Positions 1 to 7,327 of a stretch of 16,117 bases of DNA are shown here, in pieces. A program made the translations under genes and the position numbers. Within the stretch, counting starts at the first letter, position 1; each line of letters opens with the position of its first letter. The notes beneath the pieces were generated by a model. The model saw only the letters and a list, made by a program, of their open reading frames with translations, ran no database searches and was not told the DNA's origin. The stretch comes from Dehalococcoidia bacterium (GTDB lineage Bacteria > Chloroflexota > Dehalococcoidia > JACVQG01 > JAHKAY01), in assembly GCA_030740315.1 (NCBI GenBank), contig JASLXN010000019.1, forward strand, positions 1-16,117, written 5' to 3'.

Positions 1-150
1 GGTTATCCTCCCTTTTGAGTTACGGCCCGCCCTCTTCTTCAGCGGGAGCAGCAAGCTCTTCTCCGGCTTGCTCCGTGTTATTTCCTCGAAGGTGGGCCCG
101 GTCATACCCCGGCGTCCCGGCGAGGTGGGCTTGAAGACCTTGAGCGCCAC
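1..150 (-). CDS. rplB: 50S ribosomal protein L2, N-terminal part (gene continues beyond the left edge)
   Basis: L2 is a primary 23S rRNA-binding protein of the large subunit, needed for subunit association and the peptidyl-transferase centre. Only the first 50 codons are present. The translation contains the family's N-terminal signature: FKPTSPGRRGMTGPTFEEIT, then TRSKPEKSLL, LKKRAGRNSKGRIT. The start is a GTG at 148-150, because no ATG lies in frame between it and the rplW stop, and the family normally begins one or two residues before the AxKxxKPTSPGRR block. The gap to the rplW stop codon (153-155) is only 2 nt, so the gene is the next cistron of the same S10-type operon and is likely translationally coupled. 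Family identity is certain; the remaining ~220 residues lie outside the window. Confidence 0.96.
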   Translation of the reverse strand, partial: MALKVFKPTSPGRRGMTGPTFEEITRSKPEKSLLLPLKKRAGRNSKGRIT

Positions 151-152
151 TG

Positions 153-437
153 CTATACCCCCTCAAACAACTGGATTTTATGTCCCTGCCGGAGGCTCAC
201 AATAGCTTTCTTCCAGGTGGTGCTTTCAACCCAGCCATGGCGCATCCGGCGTCTCTCGCCGCGCATGGTGATAACATTTACCCGTCTCACTTTCACCTTG
301 AAATGAAGCTCTATAGCCTCTTTTACCTCAATTCGGTTAGCACGGGGATGCACCTCGAAGGCATATTTACCCAACTCCTGTAGGCCGGTCATCTTTTCGG
401 TTATCAGGGGCCGTTTCAGCACCTGGTATACATTCAT
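153..437 (-). CDS. rplW: 50S ribosomal protein L23
   Basis: L23 binds 23S rRNA domain III at the exit of the peptide tunnel, where trigger factor and SRP dock. The 94-residue product begins MNVYQVLKRPLITEKM and has the typical ANRIEVKEAIELHFKVKV and VNVITMRGERRRM blocks; its length fits the family. An upstream in-frame ATG at 461 would add MGTEGGGL, but the start at 437 matches the family. It also overlaps the rplD stop by one base (TGATG) and has a GAAGGTGG ribosome-binding sequence inside the end of rplD, so translation is probably coupled to L4. It is followed after 2 nt by the GTG of rplB. Confidence 0.96.
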   Translation of the reverse strand: MNVYQVLKRPLITEKMTGLQELGKYAFEVHPRANRIEVKEAIELHFKVKVRRVNVITMRGERRRMRHGWVESTTWKKAIVSLRQGHKIQLFEGV

Positions 438-1072
438 CAGGCCACCACCTTCTGTCCCCACATCTCCTCCACCCGCCTTATGCCATCTATGGTAATGACC
501 ATGGTCCGCCGCGAAACGATATCCACCACATTCAGCAGTGCCGCGGGAAGGGTCTTTACTTCATTCAAATTGCGGCTCGCCCGCACAATGGCAGGCTCTG
601 CCTGGGCGGTGACTAGCAGCATTGATCCTTTTACCCTCAGCCCGCCTATGGCCTGGGCCACATCCCGGGTGCGGGGAGCCTCCATATCCATGCCCACAAC
701 CACTACCACCGCATCCTCCCTCACCTTGTCCGATAGGGCTACTTTAAGGGCCAGGCGCCGCATTTTCTTGGGCATGTCCTGGCGGTAGCTGCGAAGCTGC
801 GGGGGAAAAGCCTTGCCGCCGCCCGGTTGCAGTGGGGAACGCATGCTGCCCCGCCGCGCTCGGCCGGTGTGCTTCTGTGAAAAGGGCTTTCGCGTGCTCC
901 CCGCCACCTCGCCACGCGTCTTGGCAACTGCGTTGCCCTGACGGGCGTTGGCCCGCTGGCGTACCAGCGCCTGATGCAGCACGGCCTGGTGCGGCGGCAC
1001 GCCGAAGACTGCGTCCTGCACCTCTATGCGGTCAATCTCTTCGCCTTGCAGGTTGAGTACAGGCAGTATCAT
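437..1072 (-). CDS. rplD: 50S ribosomal protein L4
   Basis: L4 is an early-assembling 23S rRNA protein whose long loop lines the peptide exit tunnel; in enterobacteria it also autoregulates the S10 operon. The 211-residue product carries the family's basic loop (GSTRKPFSQKHTGRARRGSM, then RSPLQPGGGKAFPP) at about residues 58-93. The C-terminal fold includes KTLPAALLNVVDIVSRRTMV. Length is normal. The start overlaps the rplC stop as ATGA (1069-1072) and follows GAGGGAGAGG, so it is coupled to rplC. Whether this organism uses L4-mediated feedback cannot be seen from the sequence. Confidence 0.97.
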   Translation of the reverse strand: MILPVLNLQGEEIDRIEVQDAVFGVPPHQAVLHQALVRQRANARQGNAVAKTRGEVAGSTRKPFSQKHTGRARRGSMRSPLQPGGGKAFPPQLRSYRQDMPKKMRRLALKVALSDKVREDAVVVVVGMDMEAPRTRDVAQAIGGLRVKGSMLLVTAQAEPAIVRASRNLNEVKTLPAALLNVVDIVSRRTMVITIDGIRRVEEMWGQKVVA

Positions 1073-1692
1073 GCCTCTCCCTCAGCCTTGCGTACGGCCA
1101 CCAGGCCGTTCCGAGCCCCAGGCACAGACCCCTCCACCAGCAGCAAGTTCCGCTCCGAGTCCACACGTACCACCCTCAGATTCTTTGTCGTTACCCGCTG
1201 GTTTCCCAAATGGCCAGCCATACGTTGTCCTTTCCAAACACGGCCCGGGGTTGTACCCGCTCCTATAGAACCGGGAGCACGCGCGCGGTCGGACTGTCCG
1301 TGAGTTTTGGGGCCGCCGCCAAAACCGTGACGCTTCATCCCGCCAGCGAAGCCCTTACCCTTGGATGTCCCAGTCACGGCTACCCTATCCCCAGGCTCAA
1401 ACTCGCCAACGGAGAGAACCTGGCCCACTTCATAGGCGGAGGAGTCCGCCACCCGGAACTCCCTGAGATAGCGGGAGGGAGGTAGGCCCTTCAGGTGGCC
1501 CTTGAGCGCCGAGACCGGCTTCTTGACGCTGCCAAAGCCCATCTGAACAGCCATATAGCCATCCCTCTCCAGCGTTTTCACCTGAACAACGGTGCAGGGA
1601 CCCACCTCCACACCGGTCACCCCCAGCAATGAGCCGTTGTCGTCAAACATCTGGGTCATGCCAATTTTTCGACCTAATATGCCTGGAATCAT
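1069..1692 (-). CDS. rplC: 50S ribosomal protein L3
   Basis: L3 binds near the 3' end of 23S rRNA and nucleates large-subunit assembly. The 207-residue product starts MIPGILGRKIGMTQMFDDNG and carries the conserved central loop (KGKGFAGGMKRHGFGGGPKT, RAPGSIGAGTTPGRVWKGQR, MAGHLGNQRVTTKNLRVVRV). This is the W-loop with the Gln of the normally methylated GNQRVT-type motif. Length is usual for bacterial L3. GAAGG lies 6 nt upstream of the ATG. The gap to rpsJ (45 nt) is the widest within the S10 part of the operon. The stop overlaps the rplD start. Confidence 0.97.
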   Translation of the reverse strand: MIPGILGRKIGMTQMFDDNGSLLGVTGVEVGPCTVVQVKTLERDGYMAVQMGFGSVKKPVSALKGHLKGLPPSRYLREFRVADSSAYEVGQVLSVGEFEPGDRVAVTGTSKGKGFAGGMKRHGFGGGPKTHGQSDRARAPGSIGAGTTPGRVWKGQRMAGHLGNQRVTTKNLRVVRVDSERNLLLVEGSVPGARNGLVAVRKAEGEA

Positions 1693-1737
1693 GGCTTGCC
1701 TTCAATTCTCGTCCATGCGGGGCTCACGGCGTTGGCC

Positions 1738-2046
1738 TCACTGTTTAATCTCAATATCCACGCCCGCGGGCATGTTCAACTGGGTAAGGGCGTCAATGGT
1801 CTTGGGAGTCGGCTCTAAAATGTCTATTATGCGCTTATGAGTCCGTGACTCAAACTGCTCCTGAGAGTTCTTATCTATGAACGGGGAGCGGATGACTGAG
1901 TAGCGCCGGATGCGGGTGGGCAAGGGTATGGGGCCTACCACCGTGGCCCCAGTGCGTTCTGCTGTCTCCACAATGGTTACCACGGACTGGTCCAGTAGCC
2001 TGTGGTCAAAAGCCTTGAGACGGATGCGTATTTTCTGCCTAGCCAT
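1738..2046 (-). CDS. rpsJ: 30S ribosomal protein S10
   Basis: S10 (NusE) is a small-subunit head protein and also the NusB partner in transcription antitermination. The 102-residue product MARQKIRIRLKAFDHRLLDQ with GPIPLPTRIRRYSVIRSPFI and SQEQFESRTHKRIIDILEP is full length and canonical. The ATG at 2046 is chosen over the one ten codons upstream (2076) because the family begins at this Met-Ala-(R/K)-Q-K-I-R block. It lies one base after the fusA stop (TAG, 2048-2050), so fusA and rpsJ form one transcription unit with no tuf gene between them. Confidence 0.97.
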   Translation of the reverse strand: MARQKIRIRLKAFDHRLLDQSVVTIVETAERTGATVVGPIPLPTRIRRYSVIRSPFIDKNSQEQFESRTHKRIIDILEPTPKTIDALTQLNMPAGVDIEIKQ

Positions 2047-2047
2047 A

Positions 2048-4135
2048 CTATCTCCCCACCGGTCGTCCTGTGGCACGGCTAATTATATTTTCGCTTAAGT
2101 CCCTTGGCACCTGCTCATAGTGGCCAAACTCCAGAGCATAGGACGCCCTCCCCTGGGTCAGAGAGCGCAGTTCAGAGGCGTAGCCGAAGGTCTGTGCCAG
2201 GGGCACCATACCGAACACCACTCGGCTATCCTGTCTCACCTCAACCCCCTCTACCCGGGCGCGCCGGGCGTTCAGATCACCCAGTATATCCCCTAAATAC
2301 TCCTCCGGGGAGACTACTTCAATTTTCATCACGGGCTCCATAAGCACAGGCTGCCCCCGCTTGGCCCCATCTCTGAGCGCAATGGATCCGGCCATCTTGA
2401 ATGCTATCTCAGATGAGTCCACATCATGGTAGCTGCCATCGTACAGGGTGGCCTTGATATCCGTAAGGGGATACCCGGCAAGGACGCCGCTGTCCATAGC
2501 CTCCTTTATGCCGCTCTTTACGGAGGAGATATATTCCCGGGGTATGGTACCGCCCTTTACAGCGTCCACAAAGGTCAGGCCGGAACCCCTCTCAGCCGGC
2601 TCCAGTTCCACCCATACCACACCAAACTGGCCATGGCCGCCGGTCTGGCGGACGAACCGACCTTCCGCCTTCGCCGGAGTGGTGATGGCCTCCCTATACG
2701 CCACTTGGGGACGCCCCACATTGGCGGTTACCCCAAACTCGCGCACCATCCGGTCCACCAGAACCTCCAGATGTAACTCACCCATGCCCGATATCAGGGT
2801 CTGGCCGGTATCTGAATCGTGCCGCACCCTGAAGGTGGGGTCCTCCTCCGCCAGCCTCCCCATCACCTCGCCCAGCTTGTCCATATCGGCTTTGGTACGC
2901 GGCTCAATAGCTACAGAGACCACCGGTTCCGGAAAGCCGATGGACTCCAGTATCAGCGGGTTCTCTTGGGTGCACAGGGTGTCCCCGGTAAAGGTATTTT
3001 TGAGCCCCACGGTGGCCACTATATCCCCACTGGCTACCGTAGGCACCTCTTCCCTTCTGTTAGCATGCATGCGGAGCAGCCGACCCAATCGTTCCTTGCT
3101 GCGCCGGGCTGCGTTGTAGACCACACCACCGCTCTTGGCTGTGCCGGAGTAAACACGGAAGTAGACAAGCCGCCCCACATAAGGATCAATCACTACCTTG
3201 AATGCCAGCGCTGCAAAAGGGCCTTGGGGGTCTGCATCCATCTCTATCTCATCGCCATGGGCATCAAACCCACGCACCGGCGGTACATCTAACGGCGAAG
3301 GCAGGTAATCCGCCACGGCATCAAGTAGGAACTGTACCCCTTTGTTCCTGAGGGCGGTGCCGCAAAGTACGGGCACTATCCTGTTGGCCAGGGTGGCGCG
3401 CCGCAGGGCAGCCTTCAGCTCCCTCACGGGGATATCCCGGCCCTCTACATAAGATATCAAAAGCTGTTCGTCTTCCTCGGCCAGCCGTTCAATCATGTTT
3501 TCCCGTGCCAAGTCAATGGCTTCGGCCTCTTCCTCTGACACAGATATCTGGCGAGGTGCTTGGTTCCGGTCATCGGAGAAGTCCCATGATGTGTTTTCAA
3601 CCAAGTCCACGATACCGTGAAAATCAGTCTCACGGCCCAGTGGGTACTGGATGGGAACGGGCTTGGCCTTCAGACGCTCTCTTATCATATCTATCGCCGC
3701 CTGAAAGTTAGCGCCCATACGATCCAGCTTATTGATAAAGCAGATACGGGGCACACCGTATTTGTTGGCCTGCCGCCAGACGGTCTCAGACTGCGGCTCC
3801 ACGCCAGCCACACCGTCAAACACCACGACCCCACCGTCTAGCACCCTTAGGCTCCGCTCCACCTCTGCGGTAAAGTCCACATGGCCAGGGGTGTCTATGA
3901 TGTTGATACTGTAATCTTTCCAGTATGCGGAGGTGGCGGCGGCGGTGATGGTAATGCCTCGTTCCTTCTCCTGCACCATCCAGTCCATCACCGTGGTACC
4001 TGCATCAACCTCACCAATCTTGTAGGTCCGTCCAGTGTAAAAGAGCACCCGCTCCGTAAGTGTGGTCTTGCCGGCATCAATATGGGCTATGATGCCAATA
4101 TTTCTTACCTGTGCTAATGGAACCTCATCCGACAT
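2048..4135 (-). CDS. fusA: Elongation factor G (translocation GTPase)
   Basis: EF-G catalyses GTP-driven translocation of tRNA and mRNA, and with RRF splits post-termination ribosomes. From the chosen start the protein has 695 residues, normal for the family. G1 is AHIDAGKTT (residues 17-25), G2 lies in ERGITITAAATSAYW (58-72), G3 is DTPGH (81-85), G4 is NKLD (135-138) and G5 is CGTAL. The domain IV/V blocks GGHGQFGVVWVELEP and EPVMKIEVVSPEEYLGDILG are also present. The in-frame ATG at 4195 would overlap rpsG by 7 nt and add a 20-residue tail unlike the family. The ATG at 4135 gives the expected MSDEVPLAQVRNIGIIAH beginning, with GGGAG 10 nt upstream. The frame is intact throughout; a housekeeping role is expected from its place in the str operon. 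Confidence 0.97.
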   Translation of the reverse strand: MSDEVPLAQVRNIGIIAHIDAGKTTLTERVLFYTGRTYKIGEVDAGTTVMDWMVQEKERGITITAAATSAYWKDYSINIIDTPGHVDFTAEVERSLRVLDGGVVVFDGVAGVEPQSETVWRQANKYGVPRICFINKLDRMGANFQAAIDMIRERLKAKPVPIQYPLGRETDFHGIVDLVENTSWDFSDDRNQAPRQISVSEEEAEAIDLARENMIERLAEEDEQLLISYVEGRDIPVRELKAALRRATLANRIVPVLCGTALRNKGVQFLLDAVADYLPSPLDVPPVRGFDAHGDEIEMDADPQGPFAALAFKVVIDPYVGRLVYFRVYSGTAKSGGVVYNAARRSKERLGRLLRMHANRREEVPTVASGDIVATVGLKNTFTGDTLCTQENPLILESIGFPEPVVSVAIEPRTKADMDKLGEVMGRLAEEDPTFRVRHDSDTGQTLISGMGELHLEVLVDRMVREFGVTANVGRPQVAYREAITTPAKAEGRFVRQTGGHGQFGVVWVELEPAERGSGLTFVDAVKGGTIPREYISSVKSGIKEAMDSGVLAGYPLTDIKATLYDGSYHDVDSSEIAFKMAGSIALRDGAKRGQPVLMEPVMKIEVVSPEEYLGDILGDLNARRARVEGVEVRQDSRVVFGMVPLAQTFGYASELRSLTQGRASYALEFGHYEQVPRDLSENIISRATGRPVGR

Positions 4136-4188
4136 CCTGTTTGCACTCCCAACCCGCTCCCCCGGACCAACCGGGCGGGCTACTGCGT

Positions 4189-4656
4189 TTACCATCGGTA
4201 GTGAACAAAGGCTTTGTTCGCCTCAGCCATACGGTGGGTATCCTCCCGCCGCTTCACTGCCGCCCCCTGGCCCTGTGCCGCATCCATTAGCTCACTGGCC
4301 AGCTTCTCCGCCATGGGCCTGCCTTTTCGTGCCCTTGCCGCCCCTATCAGCCAACGAAGAGCCAGGGACATGCTCCGGGTAGGCCGCACCTGGATGGGTA
4401 TCTGATAAGTGGCGCCCCCTACCCGACGCGGCTTGACTTCCAGCAGGGGTGTAGCATTCTGAATGGCCTGCTCCATCACCCCTACAGGCTCCATGTTCCG
4501 CGTAGCGATTATGTCTATGGCCTCATAGACTATATTCTCAGCAGTGGCCTTCTGGCCGCTGAGCATAACCCGGTTGATGACCCGGGACACATTCCGGTTC
4601 TGATACTTGGGGTCAGGTAGTATTTCTCTGGGTTTTATCCCACCGCGACGCGGCAT
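4189..4656 (-). CDS. rpsG: 30S ribosomal protein S7
   Basis: S7 initiates folding of the 16S rRNA 3' domain and lies at the E/P-site interface. The 155-residue product begins MPRRGGIKPREILPDPKYQN and ends at HYRW, matching the usual 156-residue bacterial protein. Recognisable blocks are PLLEVKPRRVGGATYQIPIQ, RWLIGAARARKGRPMAEKLA and KRREDTHRMAEANKAF. The Shine-Dalgarno sequence AGGAGGAAGGA lies immediately upstream of the ATG. The gap to rpsL is 14 nt, and fusA follows. Confidence 0.97.
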   Translation of the reverse strand: MPRRGGIKPREILPDPKYQNRNVSRVINRVMLSGQKATAENIVYEAIDIIATRNMEPVGVMEQAIQNATPLLEVKPRRVGGATYQIPIQVRPTRSMSLALRWLIGAARARKGRPMAEKLASELMDAAQGQGAAVKRREDTHRMAEANKAFVHYRW

Positions 4657-4670
4657 TCCTTCCTCCTCGC

Positions 4671-5093
4671 CTACCCGATGCCCTTGCCCCGTGAAGTGCC
4701 GTACTTACTGCGGCTGCGCTGACGGCCATCCACCCCACCCGCATCCAGTGCTCCGCGTATTACATGGTAGCGCACCCCGGGCAGGTCTTTAACGCGGCCT
4801 CCTCTGACAAGTACTACCGAGTGCTCTTGCAGGTTATGGCCCTCTCCCGGTATGTAGGCCGTTACCTCTATTCCGTTGGTCAACCTGACCCGGGCCACCT
4901 TACGCAGAGCCGAGTTGGGTTTCTTAGGCGTCATCGTCCTCACCTGGACGCATACACCCCGTTTCTGTGGGTTCCCGTCCTCCCTCAGGCGGCGGTGCTT
5001 GAGGGAATTGAAGTTGAATTGTAGGGCAGGCGCCTTGGTCTTACGCTTCCCCAACGCCCTCCCCTTTCGCACCATCTGGTTGGTAGTTGGCAT
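4671..5093 (-). CDS. rpsL: 30S ribosomal protein S12
   Basis: S12 sits at the decoding centre and controls accuracy; it is the target of streptomycin-resistance mutations. The 140-residue product starts MPTTNQMVRKGRALGKRKTK. It contains PQKRGVCVQVRTMTPKKPNS and ARVRLTNGIEVTAYIPGEGH, so the lysines and PGxGHN loop that determine streptomycin sensitivity are wild type. Between the N-terminus and PQKRGVC lies the ~15-residue insertion typical of Gram-positive and many other bacterial S12 proteins but absent in enterobacteria. The ATG at 5093 is chosen over 5111 because of the family start and because AAAGGGAGG ends 4 nt upstream. It is the first gene of the operon. Confidence 0.97.
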   Translation of the reverse strand: MPTTNQMVRKGRALGKRKTKAPALQFNFNSLKHRRLREDGNPQKRGVCVQVRTMTPKKPNSALRKVARVRLTNGIEVTAYIPGEGHNLQEHSVVLVRGGRVKDLPGVRYHVIRGALDAGGVDGRQRSRSKYGTSRGKGIG

Positions 5094-5143
5094 ATGCCTC
5101 CCTTTTATCACACAACAACAGAGCCGTCCTGCGGCCCATCCGT

Positions 5144-5191
5144 AAAAAACCTATGCTGGCCGGCAGTTGCCGGCATTTCCACCCCAATAGG
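5144..5191 (-). terminator. Candidate attenuator in the rpsL (str operon) leader
   Basis: Read on the minus strand, the leader contains CCTATTGG (5191-5184), an inner perfect inverted repeat GCCGGC-AACT-GCCGGC (5174-5159), then CCA-gc-ATAGG, which closes the outer stem (CCTAT with ATAGG, 5154-5150). TTTTTT (5149-5144) follows at once. This is the layout of an intrinsic terminator with an internal loop. It begins about 6 nt after the predicted transcript start and ends ~50 nt before the rpsL start codon. A second possible pairing near the 5' end (ATAG-TCC-CTAT) would compete with the outer stem. The structure is seen; its regulatory role is inferred. Confidence 0.5.
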
Positions 5192-5203
5192 GACTATCCG
5201 TAG

Positions 5204-5232
5204 ATTCTAGCAGCACGGCAAGCCATTGTCAA
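5204..5232 (-). promoter_or_regulatory. Strong sigma70-type promoter of the str/S10 operon
   Basis: The minus strand has a perfect -35 TTGACA (5232-5227), a 17-nt spacer and -10 TAGAAT (5209-5204) preceded by TG at the extended -10 position (TGcTAGAAT). Transcription would start near 5197, giving a leader of about 100 nt before the rpsL ATG. Strength and position fit a ribosomal-protein operon. Confidence 0.8.
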
Positions 5233-5245
5233 CTTATAGCAAAGG

Positions 5246-5275
5246 CTGGAGCCCCTCTGGAGCTACTATAGTAGC
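5246..5275. repeat. Direct repeat and perfect palindrome upstream of the rpsL promoter
   Basis: CTGGAGC occurs at 5246-5252 and again at 5257-5263, with starts 11 bp apart, about one helical turn. The second copy runs into the perfect 14-bp palindrome GCTACTATAGTAGC (5262-5275). The block lies 14-43 bp upstream of the -35 box of the str operon promoter, where an activator or UP-type element would sit. It could equally be fortuitous. No T-tract follows, so it is not a terminator for the gene that ends at 5359. Confidence 0.4.
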
Positions 5276-5358
5276 AGTAGGCACGCGGCGCTTTCCTGGT
5301 GCACCGCACCCAGTCATCCCATCCCCCTCCCTCACAGCCGCCAATAAAGCTCTAGCGG

Positions 5359-6060
5359 TCAGGGACGCGGGAAATAGTCACCGGAGCGAAAGCGGGACCA
5401 AGCCTGCAGTGTCTCCTCCCGCAGCCTCATCTTTATATCCGCCCCCTCCACATCCACGAAGAGCATGGCCGGGGTGGACAGGTCCACCGGGTAGTTGGCT
5501 ATAAGGTAATCGCCCTCCCAAACGGTGAAACCTCGCTCCCTCCAGTTGCCCTTGGGCTCATCGTACTGCCCTAGATCCGTGGGGCGCAGGTCGGAGAGGG
5601 GCAGACAGGGCAAAGGGGGCAGTATACCTACACGGCGGCTGCCCACGGATACCCGTATCTTGCCCACATGGCCCCGGCTGACTTCCTCCTGCACAAAAGC
5701 CACCGTCTCTTCTCGTTCAAAACCCTGCTCCTCCAGGAGCTTCAGCAGGCTTTCCATATTCATAAGATAGCCCCGCTCCCTCACTGCAGAAAGCAGCCCC
5801 CGCACCAGTAGCTCTCGCTGGTTGCGACGGTTTATCTGGTCATATAGCCGGAACATGTTCGAGGCGAAGTCGGCCAAGGATGGCTCTGGCTGATAGGTGC
5901 CTTCGCTGACGGCCACCAGATTTTTCTGCCCAAGGTGGTGTAGGGCCCGCTCCGCCCACTGAGGTTCTAACTGCGCAGAGCCGATTATCTCTTCACGGCT
6001 GCCCCCGGCTGGGTGCTCTTGAAAAAAGCGCAGCACCTTCACCAGGGTGGGGGTAAACAT
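5359..6060 (-). CDS. Uncharacterised protein with winged-helix-like N-terminus, third gene of the AAA+/VWA operon
   Basis: I do not recognise this 233-residue protein as a named family. Residues 1-60 look like a small winged helix-turn-helix: hydrophobic helix TPTLVKVLRFFQEH, then SREEIIGSAQ, a third helix QWAERALHHLGQKNLVAVSE, and a turn ending in YQPEPS. Residues 62-130 are mostly helical and charged. The C-terminal ~100 residues are richer in beta and aromatic residues (GFTVWEGDYLIANYPVDLS, AMLFVDVEGADIKMRL). There is no signal peptide or membrane segment, so it should be cytoplasmic. The ATG lies one base after the VWA gene's stop (TAG, 6062-6064), so the two are almost certainly co-translated and probably work together. 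A substrate adaptor or regulator for the AAA+/VWA pair is possible but is only inference from position. Confidence 0.85.
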   Translation of the reverse strand: MFTPTLVKVLRFFQEHPAGGSREEIIGSAQLEPQWAERALHHLGQKNLVAVSEGTYQPEPSLADFASNMFRLYDQINRRNQRELLVRGLLSAVRERGYLMNMESLLKLLEEQGFEREETVAFVQEEVSRGHVGKIRVSVGSRRVGILPPLPCLPLSDLRPTDLGQYDEPKGNWRERGFTVWEGDYLIANYPVDLSTPAMLFVDVEGADIKMRLREETLQAWSRFRSGDYFPRP

Positions 6061-6061
6061 A

Positions 6062-7327
6062 CTACACCCGCTTTTTTTTGGTCTTCAGGTAGTCTTCCAC
6101 CACCACCTCCACCAAGTTCTGCGGCGAGGAGTGGAATACCCGGCCCAACCCCTTTTTGGCCAGGGACGAGGCTAGCATCTTGAGCTCATCCCTCTGATCC
6201 AACATAATGATGTTGATCGTGATGCCCTCTTGCTTGCAACGCATCACCTCTTCCATCACCCCAGGAGCAGCGGCTTCAAACCCGATATAACGCCCTTCAT
6301 GAGTGTTGGGTTCAGTATCGGTTATGATGTAGGCCTGTTTATCGCCTTGCTCGTTACGCACGGCCTGCCGAAAGGACTTGAGGGAGGAACGGATGTCCGT
6401 TGTACCACCGCTGAAATTGGCGTTGACGATGTCCCACCGGGGTATCTCCCTCACCCGGTCGGAAAACAGGAACACCCGCAGACAGTCCTTAGGGTCCTTA
6501 CCCATTAGCTCAGCCAGGGCCAAAGAGGCATCTATGGCCGCCTCCACCTTCTCCCCATGCATGCTCCCGCTCTCGTCAATAATAAGCCCAGCGCAGAGCC
6601 GCGTCTGGTGCACCAGTTCCCAAACATGGAAGTCCTCCTGCTCCAAGGTTTGGCCCATGGCCCAGTCTTTTCTCTCCATGGCACTGACCAGGGTCTTCTC
6701 TATATTCACATTGGCGTAGTCATCGCCAAATTCGTAGGGCCGGCTGTTGTTGGAGCGTTGGGAGCCGTAGCCCGTCTCGCTCATAGAATGAGGGCCCATA
6801 TCCCTCTGGGCAAGGTTGGCCAAGATGCGGGCCAGCACCTGGTTTGCCAATCGGCGCGCCCCTCTGGAGGTTATCTTCACCCGGTCACCATCCATGTCTA
6901 TGAGGCCCTGACGCACCAGGTCCTCCAAAGTCTTCTCCAGGTCCTCCTGGCTCAGCCCTTCCGGTTGTGAGCGGAGAGCGCGCACCGCCTCTTCCATGTC
7001 CCGGCGCGTCTTATCGCTCTGGATTTGCATGGCCATTTCGTCAACATCGTCGCCCTGCAGCATGCTCTCCATGGCCTTCATGGAGAGCTCTTCTTCGTAC
7101 TGGCGCAGCCTTTCCTCGTATTCCTGAAGCTGCTCCTTCGCAATCTGCTGGCGCTCCTGGGCGTGCTCGTTGGCCTGCTCCCTCATGGAGGAATGGCGGC
7201 CGTACTTCATCTCCCGCAGCAGGTCTTGAGTAGACTTGTTGCGGGAATGGGCCAACTCCCGCAGCATGCGGTTTTCCTCGTTGCCCTGTTCCAGACAACG
7301 GCTGCATATGTCCCTCGTCAGAGCCAC
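6062..7327 (-). CDS. VWA-domain protein (ChlD/CoxE-like) paired with AAA+ ATPase
   Basis: The protein is 421 residues from a GTG start at 7327. The C-terminal half is a von Willebrand A domain with a complete MIDAS: DESGS (D251, S253, S255), a Thr in GGTTD (309-310) and Asp in ITDTEPN (D337). It should therefore bind a divalent metal and a partner. The N-terminal third is charged, Glu/Gln-rich and probably coiled coil (EQANEHAQERQQIAKEQLQE region). A small winged-helix-like stretch follows (LSQEDLEKTLEDLVRQGLID, VKITSRGARRLANQ). It has no signal peptide. The GTG is preceded by GGGAGG at 6 nt and overlaps the AAA+ gene's end by 10 nt, implying coupling; the in-frame ATG at 7390 lacks a well-spaced Shine-Dalgarno. 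AAA+ plus VWA pairs (Mg chelatase I/D, MoxR/CoxE, RavA/ViaA) act as metal-insertion or protein-remodelling machines. The substrate here is unknown. Confidence 0.9.
   Translation of the reverse strand: MALTRDICSRCLEQGNEENRMLRELAHSRNKSTQDLLREMKYGRHSSMREQANEHAQERQQIAKEQLQEYEERLRQYEEELSMKAMESMLQGDDVDEMAMQIQSDKTRRDMEEAVRALRSQPEGLSQEDLEKTLEDLVRQGLIDMDGDRVKITSRGARRLANQVLARILANLAQRDMGPHSMSETGYGSQRSNNSRPYEFGDDYANVNIEKTLVSAMERKDWAMGQTLEQEDFHVWELVHQTRLCAGLIIDESGSMHGEKVEAAIDASLALAELMGKDPKDCLRVFLFSDRVREIPRWDIVNANFSGGTTDIRSSLKSFRQAVRNEQGDKQAYIITDTEPNTHEGRYIGFEAAAPGVMEEVMRCKQEGITINIIMLDQRDELKMLASSLAKKGLGRVFHSSPQNLVEVVVEDYLKTKKKRV

Noticed and set aside
2448..3119. 223-codon open frame on the plus strand
   Set aside because: It is wholly antisense to fusA, which is intact and canonical; the frame is open because of GC-biased codons on the opposite strand.
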